NCBI RefSeq assembly: GCF_014193675.1
Contig: NZ_BLXZ01000005.1
Span: 62,001 to 126,000, forward strand
Reading direction: 5' to 3'
Length of the DNA: 64,000 nt
Source: Geomonas limicola
GTDB lineage: Bacteria > Desulfobacterota > Desulfuromonadia > Geobacterales > Geobacteraceae
The notes under the pieces were generated by a model. The model searched no databases and was not told the DNA's origin. It was given only the letters and a program-made list of their open reading frames with translations. Below are positions 26,197 through 34,550 of this stretch, one piece after another. Position numbers and translations under genes: made by a program. How positions within the stretch are numbered: the stretch's first letter is position 1; each line of letters begins with the position of its first letter.

Positions 26197-27831
26197 ATGA
26201 CTCTGACGCTTCGCCTCGCCATCATCGCAATTTTTTGCCTCTTATTTGCCGGCAGTGCCTTCGCGCTTTCTTCTCCCAACGTCCCCCTGGACAGCCCGAT
26301 CTACCTCTACCTGGAAAAACTCTCCGGCTACGGTTTGATAACCTCCGATTTCCGCGGTATCCGCCCTTTTTCACGCAGCGAGGCTGCCAGGCTCTTGAAG
26401 GAGGCCGAGGCCAACCTCGCCTCCGGGACTTACCCCGAACTAGCGGGAGAACTCGTGCTCCGTTTGCGGGAACTCCTGCCCCGCGAGGCCGAGCTGTACG
26501 CCAATGAGCAGCAGGCCCCCCGCTTCGATACCGCCATGGGCACCGCCAAGCTGCGCTACGTCTACCTGGACGGCCAGCCGCGCAGTTTCTTCCGCGCCGT
26601 CAACGACCCCGGCAACGAGGGTGTCTTCGGCATCGGCTCGGGACTCAGGCCACCGACTCCGTATCCCTCCCCGACGCAGCAGCGCGGCAGCGAGGGAACA
26701 CCGCTCTTCGAGAACAACGAAGGGGTGATCTACCACTCGGGGAGCAATCTCGACCTGCGCGCGAGCGGCGAGGCGTACTACGGTGCCCAGACCGCACTGC
26801 TGGTCGAGCCGATGCTCCTTTGGTCCGAGAAGGACGACGACACGCGCCTGAGGCTCAACAAGGGGTACCTGAAGCTGGGCGGCAAGGGGCTGGAGCTGGA
26901 GTTGGGGCGCGACGAGAACTGGCTCGGACCCGGCTACCGCGGCACCCTTACCCTCACCAACAACGCAAAAAATTTTGATGAGGTGAAGCTCTCCAGCCCC
27001 GAGCCGGTCAAGACCCGCTACCTGTGGGATCTCAAGTACGACCTGATCTTCTCCCGTTTCGAGAAGACGACCACCGGAACGGCCCGTCGCCAGCCCTTTT
27101 TCATCGGCTTCAAGCTCTCCATGAAACCGACCGAGAACTTCGAGTTCGGCATCAACCTGGGACGCCAGGCCGGCGGTCCCGGTGTCCCCAATGGTCCGGC
27201 CGATACGCTGCGCGGCCTGGTCGGCGGGACCAGCTCGGACAACTCGAACTCGGTGGCCGGCATCGACCTGCGCTACCGGATTCCCTGGCTGCGCAACGCC
27301 GAGATCTACGGCGAGTACTCCGGTGAAGATTCCGCCGCCTTCTGGCCCATCGTCGAGAGCTACCTCGCCGGCTTTTACATCCCCAGGCTTTCCGCCAGCG
27401 GCAAGGACGACCTGCGCTTCGAGTATCTGCGCGGCAACCAGATTCTCTACACCAATTCCACCTTCCCCGAAGGCTACCTGCGCTACAACCTCCCTATCGG
27501 CCATTCCCAGGGTGGCGGTACCCAGGAATTCTTCCTGCGTTACAGCCACTGGTTCTCGGTCCGCAATAACCTGGCACTGGAAGCCTTCCGCACCTCGCGC
27601 GGCGATTACGGTCGGATCACCGTCAACCCTAGTGGCAGCTTCGATCCCAACGGGGTGGTGCAGGCGGTCGAGCGGAAGTACGCCGTGCGCGGCTTCTGGA
27701 GTTTTCCGGTCAAAGGCGAGTTGAGTGCGCTCGTCATGTACGGCCGGGAGTGGATCGACAACTTCGAACTCCGCTCCGGTGTCTTCCGCAGCAATCAACT
27801 GCTGCGTGCCGAACTGCGTTATAGGTATTGA
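26197..27831 (+). CDS. Capsule-assembly Wzi-like outer-membrane protein
   Basis: A 544-residue protein with a signal peptide (hydrophobic core IIAIFCLLFAG, cleavage near AFA-L). An N-terminal segment PLDSPIYLYLEKLSGYGL is typical of Wzi-family proteins, and a long region of alternating hydrophobic residues fits a beta-barrel. The last residue pattern LRYRY resembles an outer-membrane insertion signal. Wzi proteins anchor or organise capsule on the outer membrane. It follows the dehydratase after 103 bases and closes the polysaccharide locus. Confidence 0.83.
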   Translation: MTLTLRLAIIAIFCLLFAGSAFALSSPNVPLDSPIYLYLEKLSGYGLITSDFRGIRPFSRSEAARLLKEAEANLASGTYPELAGELVLRLRELLPREAELYANEQQAPRFDTAMGTAKLRYVYLDGQPRSFFRAVNDPGNEGVFGIGSGLRPPTPYPSPTQQRGSEGTPLFENNEGVIYHSGSNLDLRASGEAYYGAQTALLVEPMLLWSEKDDDTRLRLNKGYLKLGGKGLELELGRDENWLGPGYRGTLTLTNNAKNFDEVKLSSPEPVKTRYLWDLKYDLIFSRFEKTTTGTARRQPFFIGFKLSMKPTENFEFGINLGRQAGGPGVPNGPADTLRGLVGGTSSDNSNSVAGIDLRYRIPWLRNAEIYGEYSGEDSAAFWPIVESYLAGFYIPRLSASGKDDLRFEYLRGNQILYTNSTFPEGYLRYNLPIGHSQGGGTQEFFLRYSHWFSVRNNLALEAFRTSRGDYGRITVNPSGSFDPNGVVQAVERKYAVRGFWSFPVKGELSALVMYGREWIDNFELRSGVFRSNQLLRAELRYRY

Positions 27832-27981
27832 ACCGGCGGCGGCTTTATCTGGGATTGCCGCCCATTCACACAATCAAGGTACCTGCTCTTTTCAGATACT
27901 CCTCCTGCTTTCCCGCTGTCACTTTTATTGACTCCTCCTCTTTATTTTCCCGGATCCTTGGCTATATTGTTAGCTTTGGCT

Positions 27982-28028
27982 AATCTGTGTCCTGCTGTTT
28001 GCTGTCATCGCAAACAGATTAGGCAGGG
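27982..28028 (+). promoter_or_regulatory. Inverted repeat in the cysC leader
   Basis: GGCTAATCTG (27978-27987) is matched by CAGATTAGGC (28015-28024), and between them GTTTGC and GCAAAC form an inner stem. Transcribed, this would be a long hairpin just before the cysC ribosome site. Its ligand or function, if any, is unknown. Confidence 0.35.
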
Positions 28029-28037
28029 GAGGGGATC

Positions 28038-28679
28038 ATGGAGACCCGCAGCAGCAATGTGACGTGGCACGAGCGCCAGCTCACCCGGGAAGATTACCAA
28101 CGCCGCAACGGTCACGGCTCCCTGGTACTTTGGTTCACCGGGCTCTCCGGCTCGGGAAAATCGACCCTGGCCCACCTGGTCGAGGAGCAACTCTTCCAGC
28201 AGGGGTGGTACACCTACCTGTTAGACGGCGACAACGTGCGCCATGGCCTCAACGGCGACCTGGGGTTCTCCGAGGCTGACCGGCGCGAGAACATCAGGCG
28301 CGTCGGCGAGGTCTCCCGCCTGTTCGTCGATGCCGGGGTCGTCGTCCTCACCGCACTCATCTCTCCCTATCGCGAAGACCGTGACCGGGTCCGCGCACTC
28401 TTCGGAAACGACGATTTCATCGAAATCTTCCTCGACTGCCCGCTGGAGATCTGCGAACAGCGCGATCCCAAAGGGCTCTACCGCAAGGCCCGCGCCGGGG
28501 AGCTCCCCCAATTCACCGGCATCGACAGCCCCTACGAAGCACCGCTCGCTCCAGAAATCACCATCAACACCGGTCTTCACGGGGTTGAAGAGTGCGTCGC
28601 GCGGATCATCTCCCACTTGAGGCAGCACTCCGCCTGCTGGCGCAAGCGCAGTTTGGCGCTCCCCGGGGTGGCCGCGTGA
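28038..28679 (+). CDS. cysC: Adenylylsulfate kinase
   Basis: A 213-residue APS kinase. GLSGSGKST is the P-loop, [17 protein letters not shown] is the APS-binding segment, ISPYREDRD follows, and [19 protein letters not shown] is the mobile lid. It phosphorylates adenylylsulfate to PAPS in the cytoplasm. All catalytic motifs look intact. GGGGAGGGGATC precedes the ATG. Its stop overlaps the cysN start at GTGA, so the two are coupled. Confidence 0.94.
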   Translation: METRSSNVTWHERQLTREDYQRRNGHGSLVLWFTGLSGSGKSTLAHLVEEQLFQQGWYTYLLDGDNVRHGLNGDLGFSEADRRENIRRVGEVSRLFVDAGVVVLTALISPYREDRDRVRALFGNDDFIEIFLDCPLEICEQRDPKGLYRKARAGELPQFTGIDSPYEAPLAPEITINTGLHGVEECVARIISHLRQHSACWRKRSLALPGVAA

Positions 28680-30448
28680 CGGAGGCGAGCGAGCGTCTGC
28701 AGGTGGTGTTCGTCGGGCACGTGGACCACGGCAAATCCACGCTTCTTGGCCGACTCTACGCCGACACCGGGTCGCTGCCGGACGGGCACCTGGAAAAGGT
28801 GCGCCAGATCTGCATCCGGCAGGGGAAACCCTTCGAGTACGCCTTTCTCTTCGATGCCTTTCTCGAGGAACAGGAGCAGGGGATTACCATCGACACAGCG
28901 CGTACCTTCTTCAGGTGGCATAACCGCCAGTACCTGATCCTGGACGCCCCGGGGCACAAGGAGTTCCTGAAGAATATGGTCTCGGGAGCCGCCCGGGCCG
29001 AGGCTGCCGTCCTTATCATCGATGCCCTGGAAGGTGTTCAGGAACAGTCCCGGCGCCACGGTTACCTGTTGAGCCTCTTGGGCATCCGGCAGTTGACGGT
29101 GGTCGTCAACAAGATGGACCTGGTCCAGTACCGGCAGGCCGCCTTCGAGGAAATCGCCAGGTCATACCAGCGCTTTCTCCGGGAATTGCACCTGGAGCCT
29201 GCCCACATCATCCCGGCCAGTGCCCGAGAGGGGGACAACGTCGCCTGCGCCAGCTCCGCGATGCCCTGGTACCACGGACCGACGCTTCTCGAGAGCCTGG
29301 CTGCCTTCGGCAAGCTGCCAGTCCGTAGCGATCAACCCCTGCGTTTCCCCGTGCAGGACGTCTACAAGTTCGACGCACGACGCATCATTGCCGGACGGGT
29401 GGAAACCGGCGAACTGCGTGTGGGCGATACCGTGGTCTTTTCGCCCTCCAACAAGAGTTCGGTGGTGCGCAGCATCGAAGCCTTCAACGCCGAGCCGCCA
29501 CAAACGGCCGGCGCCGGCCGCTGCACCGGCTTTACCCTAAACGAACAGATCTTCATCGAACGCGGTGAGATCGTCTCCCGCCAGGAGACACCACCGGAAG
29601 TCTGTACCCGGTTTCGGGCCAACGTCTTCTGGATGGGCAGTAACCCTCTCCGACGCGGCTCCACCTATCGGCTGCGGCTCACCACGGCAGAGGTGGAGAT
29701 GGAGCTTGAGGAGATCCTCTCGGTAACCGATGCGGTGAGCCTGGCCCGGATCACGCGCAGCGAGCACCTGGAAAAAAACGACGTGGCCCAGGTGGTGATC
29801 AAAACCCGCAAGCCCCTTGCCTTGGACCGTTTTGCCGATATCGACGTCACCGGGCGTTTCGTCATCGTGGACGGCTGCGACATCTGGGGCGGCGGCATCG
29901 TGATGGAACCGCTCAAGGATGCCCAGGAACCCTTCCGGCGCGAGGCACGGCTGCGGGACCTGCAGTGGCGCGCAGGGGAGGTGGGGCTTGCCGAGCGCGG
30001 CGAACGAAACGGCCACCACCCGGGGATCATCCTCTTTACCGGGGAGCGCGGCAGCGGCAAGGCCCGGCTGGCCCGGCTGCTGGAGCGGCGTCTGTTCAGC
30101 GACGGCCGCCAGGTGTACCTCCTGGATGGCAAGAACCTGCAGATGGGGCTGTGCAGCGACCTGAGCGACTGGAACGGCGCGGAGATGGTGCGCCGCTTCG
30201 GCGAGGTGGCCCAGGTGCTGCTGCGCGCCGGACTCATCGTGGTTTCCACCACCAATACCTTCAGCGTCTCCGAGCACCAGATCATCCGTACCCTGGTGCA
30301 CCCCCACCCGGTCCTCACCGTCCATATTTCCTCGTGCGAGGAGGAACTCCCCGAGCAGACCGACCTGGGGCTGGTGACCATGAACGATCTCACTCCCGCC
30401 GTGGAGTGCATCCTTCAGAAGATGACGGAACTCGCCATCCTCTCCTGA
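28676..30448 (+). CDS. cysN: CysN-like sulfate adenylyltransferase GTPase with degenerate APS-kinase-like C-terminus
   Basis: A 590-residue protein. Residues 1-420 are an elongation-factor-like GTPase of the CysN type: [24 protein letters not shown] and NKMD give G1-G4. About 150 C-terminal residues resemble APS kinase ([12 protein letters not shown] aligns with the CysC segment), but the P-loop reads GERGSGKA, with Ala where Ser or Thr should bind Mg, and the lid motif is missing. This end is therefore probably not an active kinase, which fits the intact CysC next door. CysD, the catalytic partner of CysN, is not in the window. The start is GTG 28676. Confidence 0.88.
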   Translation: MTEASERLQVVFVGHVDHGKSTLLGRLYADTGSLPDGHLEKVRQICIRQGKPFEYAFLFDAFLEEQEQGITIDTARTFFRWHNRQYLILDAPGHKEFLKNMVSGAARAEAAVLIIDALEGVQEQSRRHGYLLSLLGIRQLTVVVNKMDLVQYRQAAFEEIARSYQRFLRELHLEPAHIIPASAREGDNVACASSAMPWYHGPTLLESLAAFGKLPVRSDQPLRFPVQDVYKFDARRIIAGRVETGELRVGDTVVFSPSNKSSVVRSIEAFNAEPPQTAGAGRCTGFTLNEQIFIERGEIVSRQETPPEVCTRFRANVFWMGSNPLRRGSTYRLRLTTAEVEMELEEILSVTDAVSLARITRSEHLEKNDVAQVVIKTRKPLALDRFADIDVTGRFVIVDGCDIWGGGIVMEPLKDAQEPFRREARLRDLQWRAGEVGLAERGERNGHHPGIILFTGERGSGKARLARLLERRLFSDGRQVYLLDGKNLQMGLCSDLSDWNGAEMVRRFGEVAQVLLRAGLIVVSTTNTFSVSEHQIIRTLVHPHPVLTVHISSCEEELPEQTDLGLVTMNDLTPAVECILQKMTELAILS

Positions 30449-30566
30449 CCGCTCTGTCGGTTGTCTGCGACCCGGTGAATCGTCCTTTCTCCTTTATTTC
30501 CCGGCAGATTCGCGCTATAGTTCACCGCTCGGATGGTAATAGCCCCGCCCAAGGACCGTGCCCACC

Positions 30567-31430
30567 ATGTACTGTACCTTTTACGGATTCAGGGAAAGCC
30601 CCTTCACCATAACGCCGAACCCCCGCTTCCTCTTCATGAGCGTCCAGCATCGGGAGGCCTTTGCCCATCTGATCTACGCGGTCGAGAACCGGGCAGGTTT
30701 CATCGAGTTGACCGGCGAAGTGGGTACCGGAAAGACCACGCTTTTGCGCACCTTTCTGAGCAGGCTCGACTCCGAGGGGCACCGCACCGCGCTCATCTTC
30801 AATCCGTGCCTTTCCTCGCTGGAGCTTTTGGCGAGCATCAACAAGGAGTTCGGCCTCCCCTGGGAAAGCGGCAGCCGGGCGGAACTTTTGCAGGTGCTGA
30901 ACAGCTTCCTGTTGGAGCAAAAAGCTGCCGGGCGCAGCGTGGTGCTGGTCATGGACGAGGCCCAGAACCTGGCCCCGGAGGTGCTGGAGCAGATCCGGCT
31001 CATCTCGAACCTGGAGACCGAGACGGACAAACTGATCCAGATCGTTCTCGCCGGGCAGCCGGAGCTGCTGGCCGTGCTGGCTCGCGAAGAGCTGCGCCAG
31101 CTGAACCAACGCATCACCGTGCGCTACCACCTGCTCCCCATGGAATTCGAAAGCATGTGCCGCTACATCGACCACCGGATGGAGTTGGCGGGGCGCTTCC
31201 GGGCCGCGGAGTTCACCAAGGGGGCGCTGAAACGGATATTCCGCTTCTCCGGCGGCGTCCCCCGCCTGGTCAACATCGCCTGCGACCGCGCGCTCTTGAT
31301 CGGTTTCACCGAAGAAGACCGGGTTATCACGGGGAAAATGGCAGCCCAGGCCATCAGCGAGATCAGGGGGCGAGGTGCGTTAGCGAACGCACGAGGAGTG
31401 GTGGGACGCCTGCTCGGCTTTTGGCGGTAA
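30567..31430 (+). CDS. ExeA-like AAA+ ATPase
   Basis: A 287-residue ATPase of the ExeA/GspA type. MYCTFYGFRESPFTITPNPRF is the diagnostic N-terminus, GEVGTGKTT the Walker A and VVLVMDEAQNL the Walker B. In Aeromonas, ExeA with ExeB helps insert the secretin of the type II system. A GspB-like gene follows after 184 bases. ATG 30567 was preferred over GTG 30558 because of the conserved MYxxFYG start and AAGGA spacing. Confidence 0.88.
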   Translation: MYCTFYGFRESPFTITPNPRFLFMSVQHREAFAHLIYAVENRAGFIELTGEVGTGKTTLLRTFLSRLDSEGHRTALIFNPCLSSLELLASINKEFGLPWESGSRAELLQVLNSFLLEQKAAGRSVVLVMDEAQNLAPEVLEQIRLISNLETETDKLIQIVLAGQPELLAVLAREELRQLNQRITVRYHLLPMEFESMCRYIDHRMELAGRFRAAEFTKGALKRIFRFSGGVPRLVNIACDRALLIGFTEEDRVITGKMAAQAISEIRGRGALANARGVVGRLLGFWR

Positions 31431-31520
31431 AAACAGTCTTCCCTTTGCAAAGGTTCTTCAGGGCACCCGGGATGCAGAACTGGCTGTAGGGGTACCATCG
31501 GTCCAGGGGGTATTGACGTG

Positions 31521-31548
31521 GTAGGAGCGAATGATCATTCGCCCCTAC
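31521..31548. repeat. REP-like palindrome, copy 3
   Basis: A 28-base palindrome with one mismatch pair, GTAGGAGCGAAT...ATTCGCCCCTAC, in the ExeA-GspB gap. It is the best preserved of the three copies in the window. Confidence 0.7.
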
Positions 31549-31614
31549 CTGCCCGTTATCCCGAAATTCCCTGATGACTTTTCGCAAAGCCCGATCGCTC
31601 GTTAAAGGAGTGCT

Positions 31615-32394
31615 ATGAGTTCGATACTGAAGGCTCTCGAAAAAGCTGAAGAAAGTAACAGCGGGAAACGGATAGCTGCCGAGCACGACATGATCCGCGC
31701 CCGGCGAGCTCGGCCGGTCTGGATCCTGCCCAGTGCGGTTATCGGTGGAGCCGCGGTTGCTGCGCTACTCACCTTTGTAGCGATGGGCGGCTTCAGCCGG
31801 CACAGCGCTCCGCAGACCGCCTCGGTCCCGACGCCACCTGCAGTGTCTGCACCGGCACCGGCCGCCAGCCCAGCTTCCCCGGCGTCTGCTCCCGCAGGTA
31901 CCGCACCGGCCGCTCCCGCGCCGGTAGTCGCGGCTCCAGTCGTTTCTCCGGTTCCCGTTACTGGCAACAGTGCTGCAGCTCCTGTAGCCGCTGCACCGGT
32001 CAAAGCCGCTGGTAGCGCTGCACCGGCCGGCAAGGCGGTTGCTGCCGTACCAGGTGCTATCAAGGGAGGGCAGGGCACCAAGACCTCGGTACAGAAACAT
32101 CAGCAAGCGGCCGTCCAGCAACCAGCGGCGGTGCAGGCAGTACCGGTTGCGCCCTCGGCCGCACCGGTGGCCGCCGCTCAAGCACCGGCTGCCGTATCCG
32201 GTCATGCCGAACTGAAGGTTTCGGGAGTTGCCTGGCAGGGCAATGGCGAGTCGAGTTTCGCCGTGGTGAACGGTCGCGGGGTTCTGCAAGGCGCCACCGT
32301 AGACGGTTACAAGATCTTGGAAATTCGCCAGGACCGGGTCCGCTTCCAGGGAAGCAACGGCGCCTTCGAGGTTCCGGTGGATGAGGGGAAGTAG
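31615..32394 (+). CDS. GspB-like protein (type II secretion accessory)
   Basis: A 259-residue protein. The N-terminus MSSILKALEKAEESN is typical of GspB/ExeB-like proteins, one membrane helix follows (WILPSAVIGGAAVAALLTF), and a very long Ala/Pro/Val-rich linker spans about residues 60-200. The C-terminal GspB domain is LKVSGVAWQGNGESSFAVVN onward. It probably works with the ExeA-like ATPase upstream. No secretin or other Gsp gene is in the window, so the machine it serves is elsewhere. Confidence 0.85.
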   Translation: MSSILKALEKAEESNSGKRIAAEHDMIRARRARPVWILPSAVIGGAAVAALLTFVAMGGFSRHSAPQTASVPTPPAVSAPAPAASPASPASAPAGTAPAAPAPVVAAPVVSPVPVTGNSAAAPVAAAPVKAAGSAAPAGKAVAAVPGAIKGGQGTKTSVQKHQQAAVQQPAAVQAVPVAPSAAPVAAAQAPAAVSGHAELKVSGVAWQGNGESSFAVVNGRGVLQGATVDGYKILEIRQDRVRFQGSNGAFEVPVDEGK

Positions 32395-32439
32395 GGCTTC
32401 AGGTGCCTTAGGCACAGCAGCCCATCAAGCGGAGATTGC

Positions 32440-32721
32440 ATGGCATTCGAAGAATTGGATAAGGAACAATGGGAGGCCATCTGCGAGCAGTGTGGCCTCT
32501 GCTGCTTTGAGAAGATAGAGGACGAAGACGGGCGCATCTTTTTCACCTCGACACCTTGCCGCTATCTCGATATCGACACCAGGCAGTGCAAGATCTACGA
32601 AAAGCGTTTCAAGATCTGCCCGGACTGCGTTCAGCTGACTCCGGAGCTGGTCAAGGACCTTAAGTGGTTGCACCGCAGTTGTGGCTACAAGAAAGCTCTG
32701 CGCCGCCAGAAGGAAGAATAA
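32440..32721 (+). CDS. YcgN/YkgJ-type cysteine-cluster protein
   Basis: A 93-residue protein with CEQCGLCC near the N-terminus and further cysteines in TPCRYLD, RQCKIYEKRFKICPDCVQL and RSCGY. This spacing is that of the YcgN/YkgJ family, thought to bind a metal such as zinc or iron. Biological role is not established. It has its own GGAGATTGC site and is followed by a repeat-filled gap. Confidence 0.85.
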   Translation: MAFEELDKEQWEAICEQCGLCCFEKIEDEDGRIFFTSTPCRYLDIDTRQCKIYEKRFKICPDCVQLTPELVKDLKWLHRSCGYKKALRRQKEE

Positions 32722-32770
32722 TCCTCTCCGCAATTGACACGGAGAGACCGGCTTATTACCTTGTCTCCTC

Positions 32771-32833
32771 ATAGCTCATAGCTCATAGCTCATAGCTCAT
32801 AGCTCACAGCTCACAGCTCACAGCTCACAGCTC
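32771..32833. repeat. 7-bp tandem repeat, nine units
   Basis: Five perfect ATAGCTC units are followed by four perfect ACAGCTC units and a decayed tenth. The step from AT to AC in the middle indicates expansion of two founder units. Confidence 0.95.
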
Positions 32834-32853
32834 ACAGGGTTTCCATAATAATC

Positions 32854-32986
32854 CTGATTAGCTTTGATCTTCCGCCAGTGCGTCCCTCCCCCTTCAAGGG
32901 GGAGGACAGGAGGGGGATGGGGAAAGGCTCCGGGCCAGTGTTTGCCCAAGGGGATTCTTTACGAGCGGGAAATTGGCGCTAATCAG
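32854..32986. mobile_element. MITE-like element, copy 1
   Basis: Terminal inverted repeats CTGATTAGC (32854-32862) and GCTAATCAG (32978-32986) bound 133 bases with no coding capacity. The interior (GCGTCCCTCCCCCTTCAAG, then GGACAGGAGGGGGA, then TTTGCCC) matches the element at 58973-59132 in the same order. This copy lacks one internal GC-rich arm present there. Confidence 0.7.
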
Positions 32987-33047
32987 TTGAAAAATTAAGA
33001 CCACTCATTACAGCAGCATGCGCAGGTAAACTACACGAGGTGAAATT

Positions 33048-34307
33048 TTGGCCAAAGCAGGAAAAGACGTTGCAGTAACAGAAGAACTCTCTCACAAGCG
33101 TTTCGCGGCTCTCACTCTTGCCGAGAAGAACAGCTACCTGAAGACGGTCGGTGCGAAACAGCGCCTGGACCTGATGCTAGAAGATGCGGATGCCAAACGG
33201 CTCATCCAGGCACTGGATCCCCAGGAGTTTTTTTGGCTGGTGAAGGAAGTAGGGGAGGCCGATACGCTCGAGCTGTTGCAGCATTCCTCCGCTGAACAGC
33301 GGGTCTTCATTTTGGACATGGAGTTGTGGGACGGCTACAGCTTCTCCGAGGATAAGGCGTGCCACTGGCTGGCCTATTTCATGGAAGGTGGCGAGCCGAG
33401 CATCCACGCCCTGCTCAAACAGCTCGATTTCGAATTCCTGCACCTGTTACTCAGCCGTGAGCTGACCGTCGGCGGTGGCATCGGCGACCTGGCTGATGAC
33501 GAGGAGCGCCTTGGGGACTACGACCACACCTTTGACGACGTCTTTATGCTTTCTTTCAAGAACCCCAAGCACAGCCAGGTGATCGGCAGCTTCTTGGGCA
33601 TGATCTACAGGCTGGACAACCCGCTCTACGTGGCGCTCATGGAAGGAATCAAAGGGGACGTCGATCTCGAGCTTGAGGAACAGTGCCAGCGCTTTCGTAC
33701 GGGACGTCTCGAGGACCTGGGGTTCCCGCCGTTCGACGAGGCACTCTCCATCTACGCCCGGATCAATCCTGCCAGCTTCCAGCTGGAGGGGGGTAAGGAG
33801 GCACAGGTTTCGGCAGGGGAATGTCACGCGCTGATACCCATTACCGAAGAGGACACCCTGCTGTTCCGTGCCTTGGCCCGCGCCGGTTCCGAGCCAGTCT
33901 GGCAGGAGCTCAACTACCTGGTGAACAGCGCCCTGGTTGTCGAAGGAAGCAGCCTTGGAGAACAGGAAAACATGCTCGGTATCCTGTACCGGGTCTGCGG
34001 CTATCTGAACATCGCCTTGGAAAAGCTCTGCGGCAGTGACGAAATGAAGGCAGCGGAAGTGCTGACCGGCGAGCCTTTGAAACACCTGTTCCAACTCGGT
34101 TTCAGCATCGTGATGGAGCTTAAGTTTGCCGCGCAGCACACCCAGACCGCGGATTACGCATCCGGAAAGCTGCTGGCCGGCCTCAAATCGAAACGGCCCC
34201 GTTTCTATCGCGGGATGGATGCCGACGGTATCGATGGATATCGCGAATTTGCCACCCTGGACGATGTCAGGAAGGTGGCATCCCTGCTGGCGCAGTTCGC
34301 AGGCTAA
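33048..34307 (+). CDS. Conserved protein of unknown function (possibly DUF6178)
   Basis: A 419-residue soluble protein starting at TTG 33048 behind a good GAGGTG site. It is acidic and Leu-rich, with helical-looking segments (TLELLQHSSAEQRVFILDM), no signal peptide and no membrane helix. I recall similar proteins in Geobacter-type genomes as a DUF (DUF6178 is my best recollection, unverified). No catalytic motif is obvious. A strong terminator follows at 34333-34367, so it is the last gene of its unit. Confidence 0.7.
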   Translation: MAKAGKDVAVTEELSHKRFAALTLAEKNSYLKTVGAKQRLDLMLEDADAKRLIQALDPQEFFWLVKEVGEADTLELLQHSSAEQRVFILDMELWDGYSFSEDKACHWLAYFMEGGEPSIHALLKQLDFEFLHLLLSRELTVGGGIGDLADDEERLGDYDHTFDDVFMLSFKNPKHSQVIGSFLGMIYRLDNPLYVALMEGIKGDVDLELEEQCQRFRTGRLEDLGFPPFDEALSIYARINPASFQLEGGKEAQVSAGECHALIPITEEDTLLFRALARAGSEPVWQELNYLVNSALVVEGSSLGEQENMLGILYRVCGYLNIALEKLCGSDEMKAAEVLTGEPLKHLFQLGFSIVMELKFAAQHTQTADYASGKLLAGLKSKRPRFYRGMDADGIDGYREFATLDDVRKVASLLAQFAG

Positions 34308-34332
34308 GCAAGTCAGCACACCAAGTACTTTC

Positions 34333-34367
34333 GAGCCCCGGTTCAACCAGCCGGGGCTCTTTTTTTT
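34333..34367 (+). terminator. Rho-independent terminator
   Basis: GAGCCCCGG (34333-34341) pairs with CCGGGGCTC (34351-34359) across a 9-base loop, followed by eight T. It ends the unit of the gene at 33048. Confidence 0.93.
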
Positions 34368-34550
34368 GCCGGTCACAGAGCCCAGAGGCTGGAACATCCT
34401 CCACAACCTCGTGTCGGCTGCGGCAACTCTGTCGAATTCTTGCAAACTTACCTGCCGTTGATATCATTTGTTGGCTTTGCCTCTCCCGCATCCGCCTTTG
34501 TCGTGCCGGCAGCCTCTCTTTGAGAAGAACCGAAGTGCCAGGGGGTAGTG

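Larger units (their letters stand above)
32722..33047. other. Repeat-filled intergenic region
   Basis: These 326 bases contain no gene. They hold a 7-bp tandem repeat (32771-32833) and a MITE-like element (32854-32986), and end with the GAGGTG ribosome site of the TTG-started gene at 33048. Confidence 0.8.

Noticed and set aside
27961-27978. Sigma54 promoter before cysC
   Set aside because: TGGC and a later GC are there but the spacing is one base off the required GG-N10-GC.
32771-32833. CRISPR array
   Set aside because: Repeat unit is 7 bases with no spacers; it is a simple tandem repeat.
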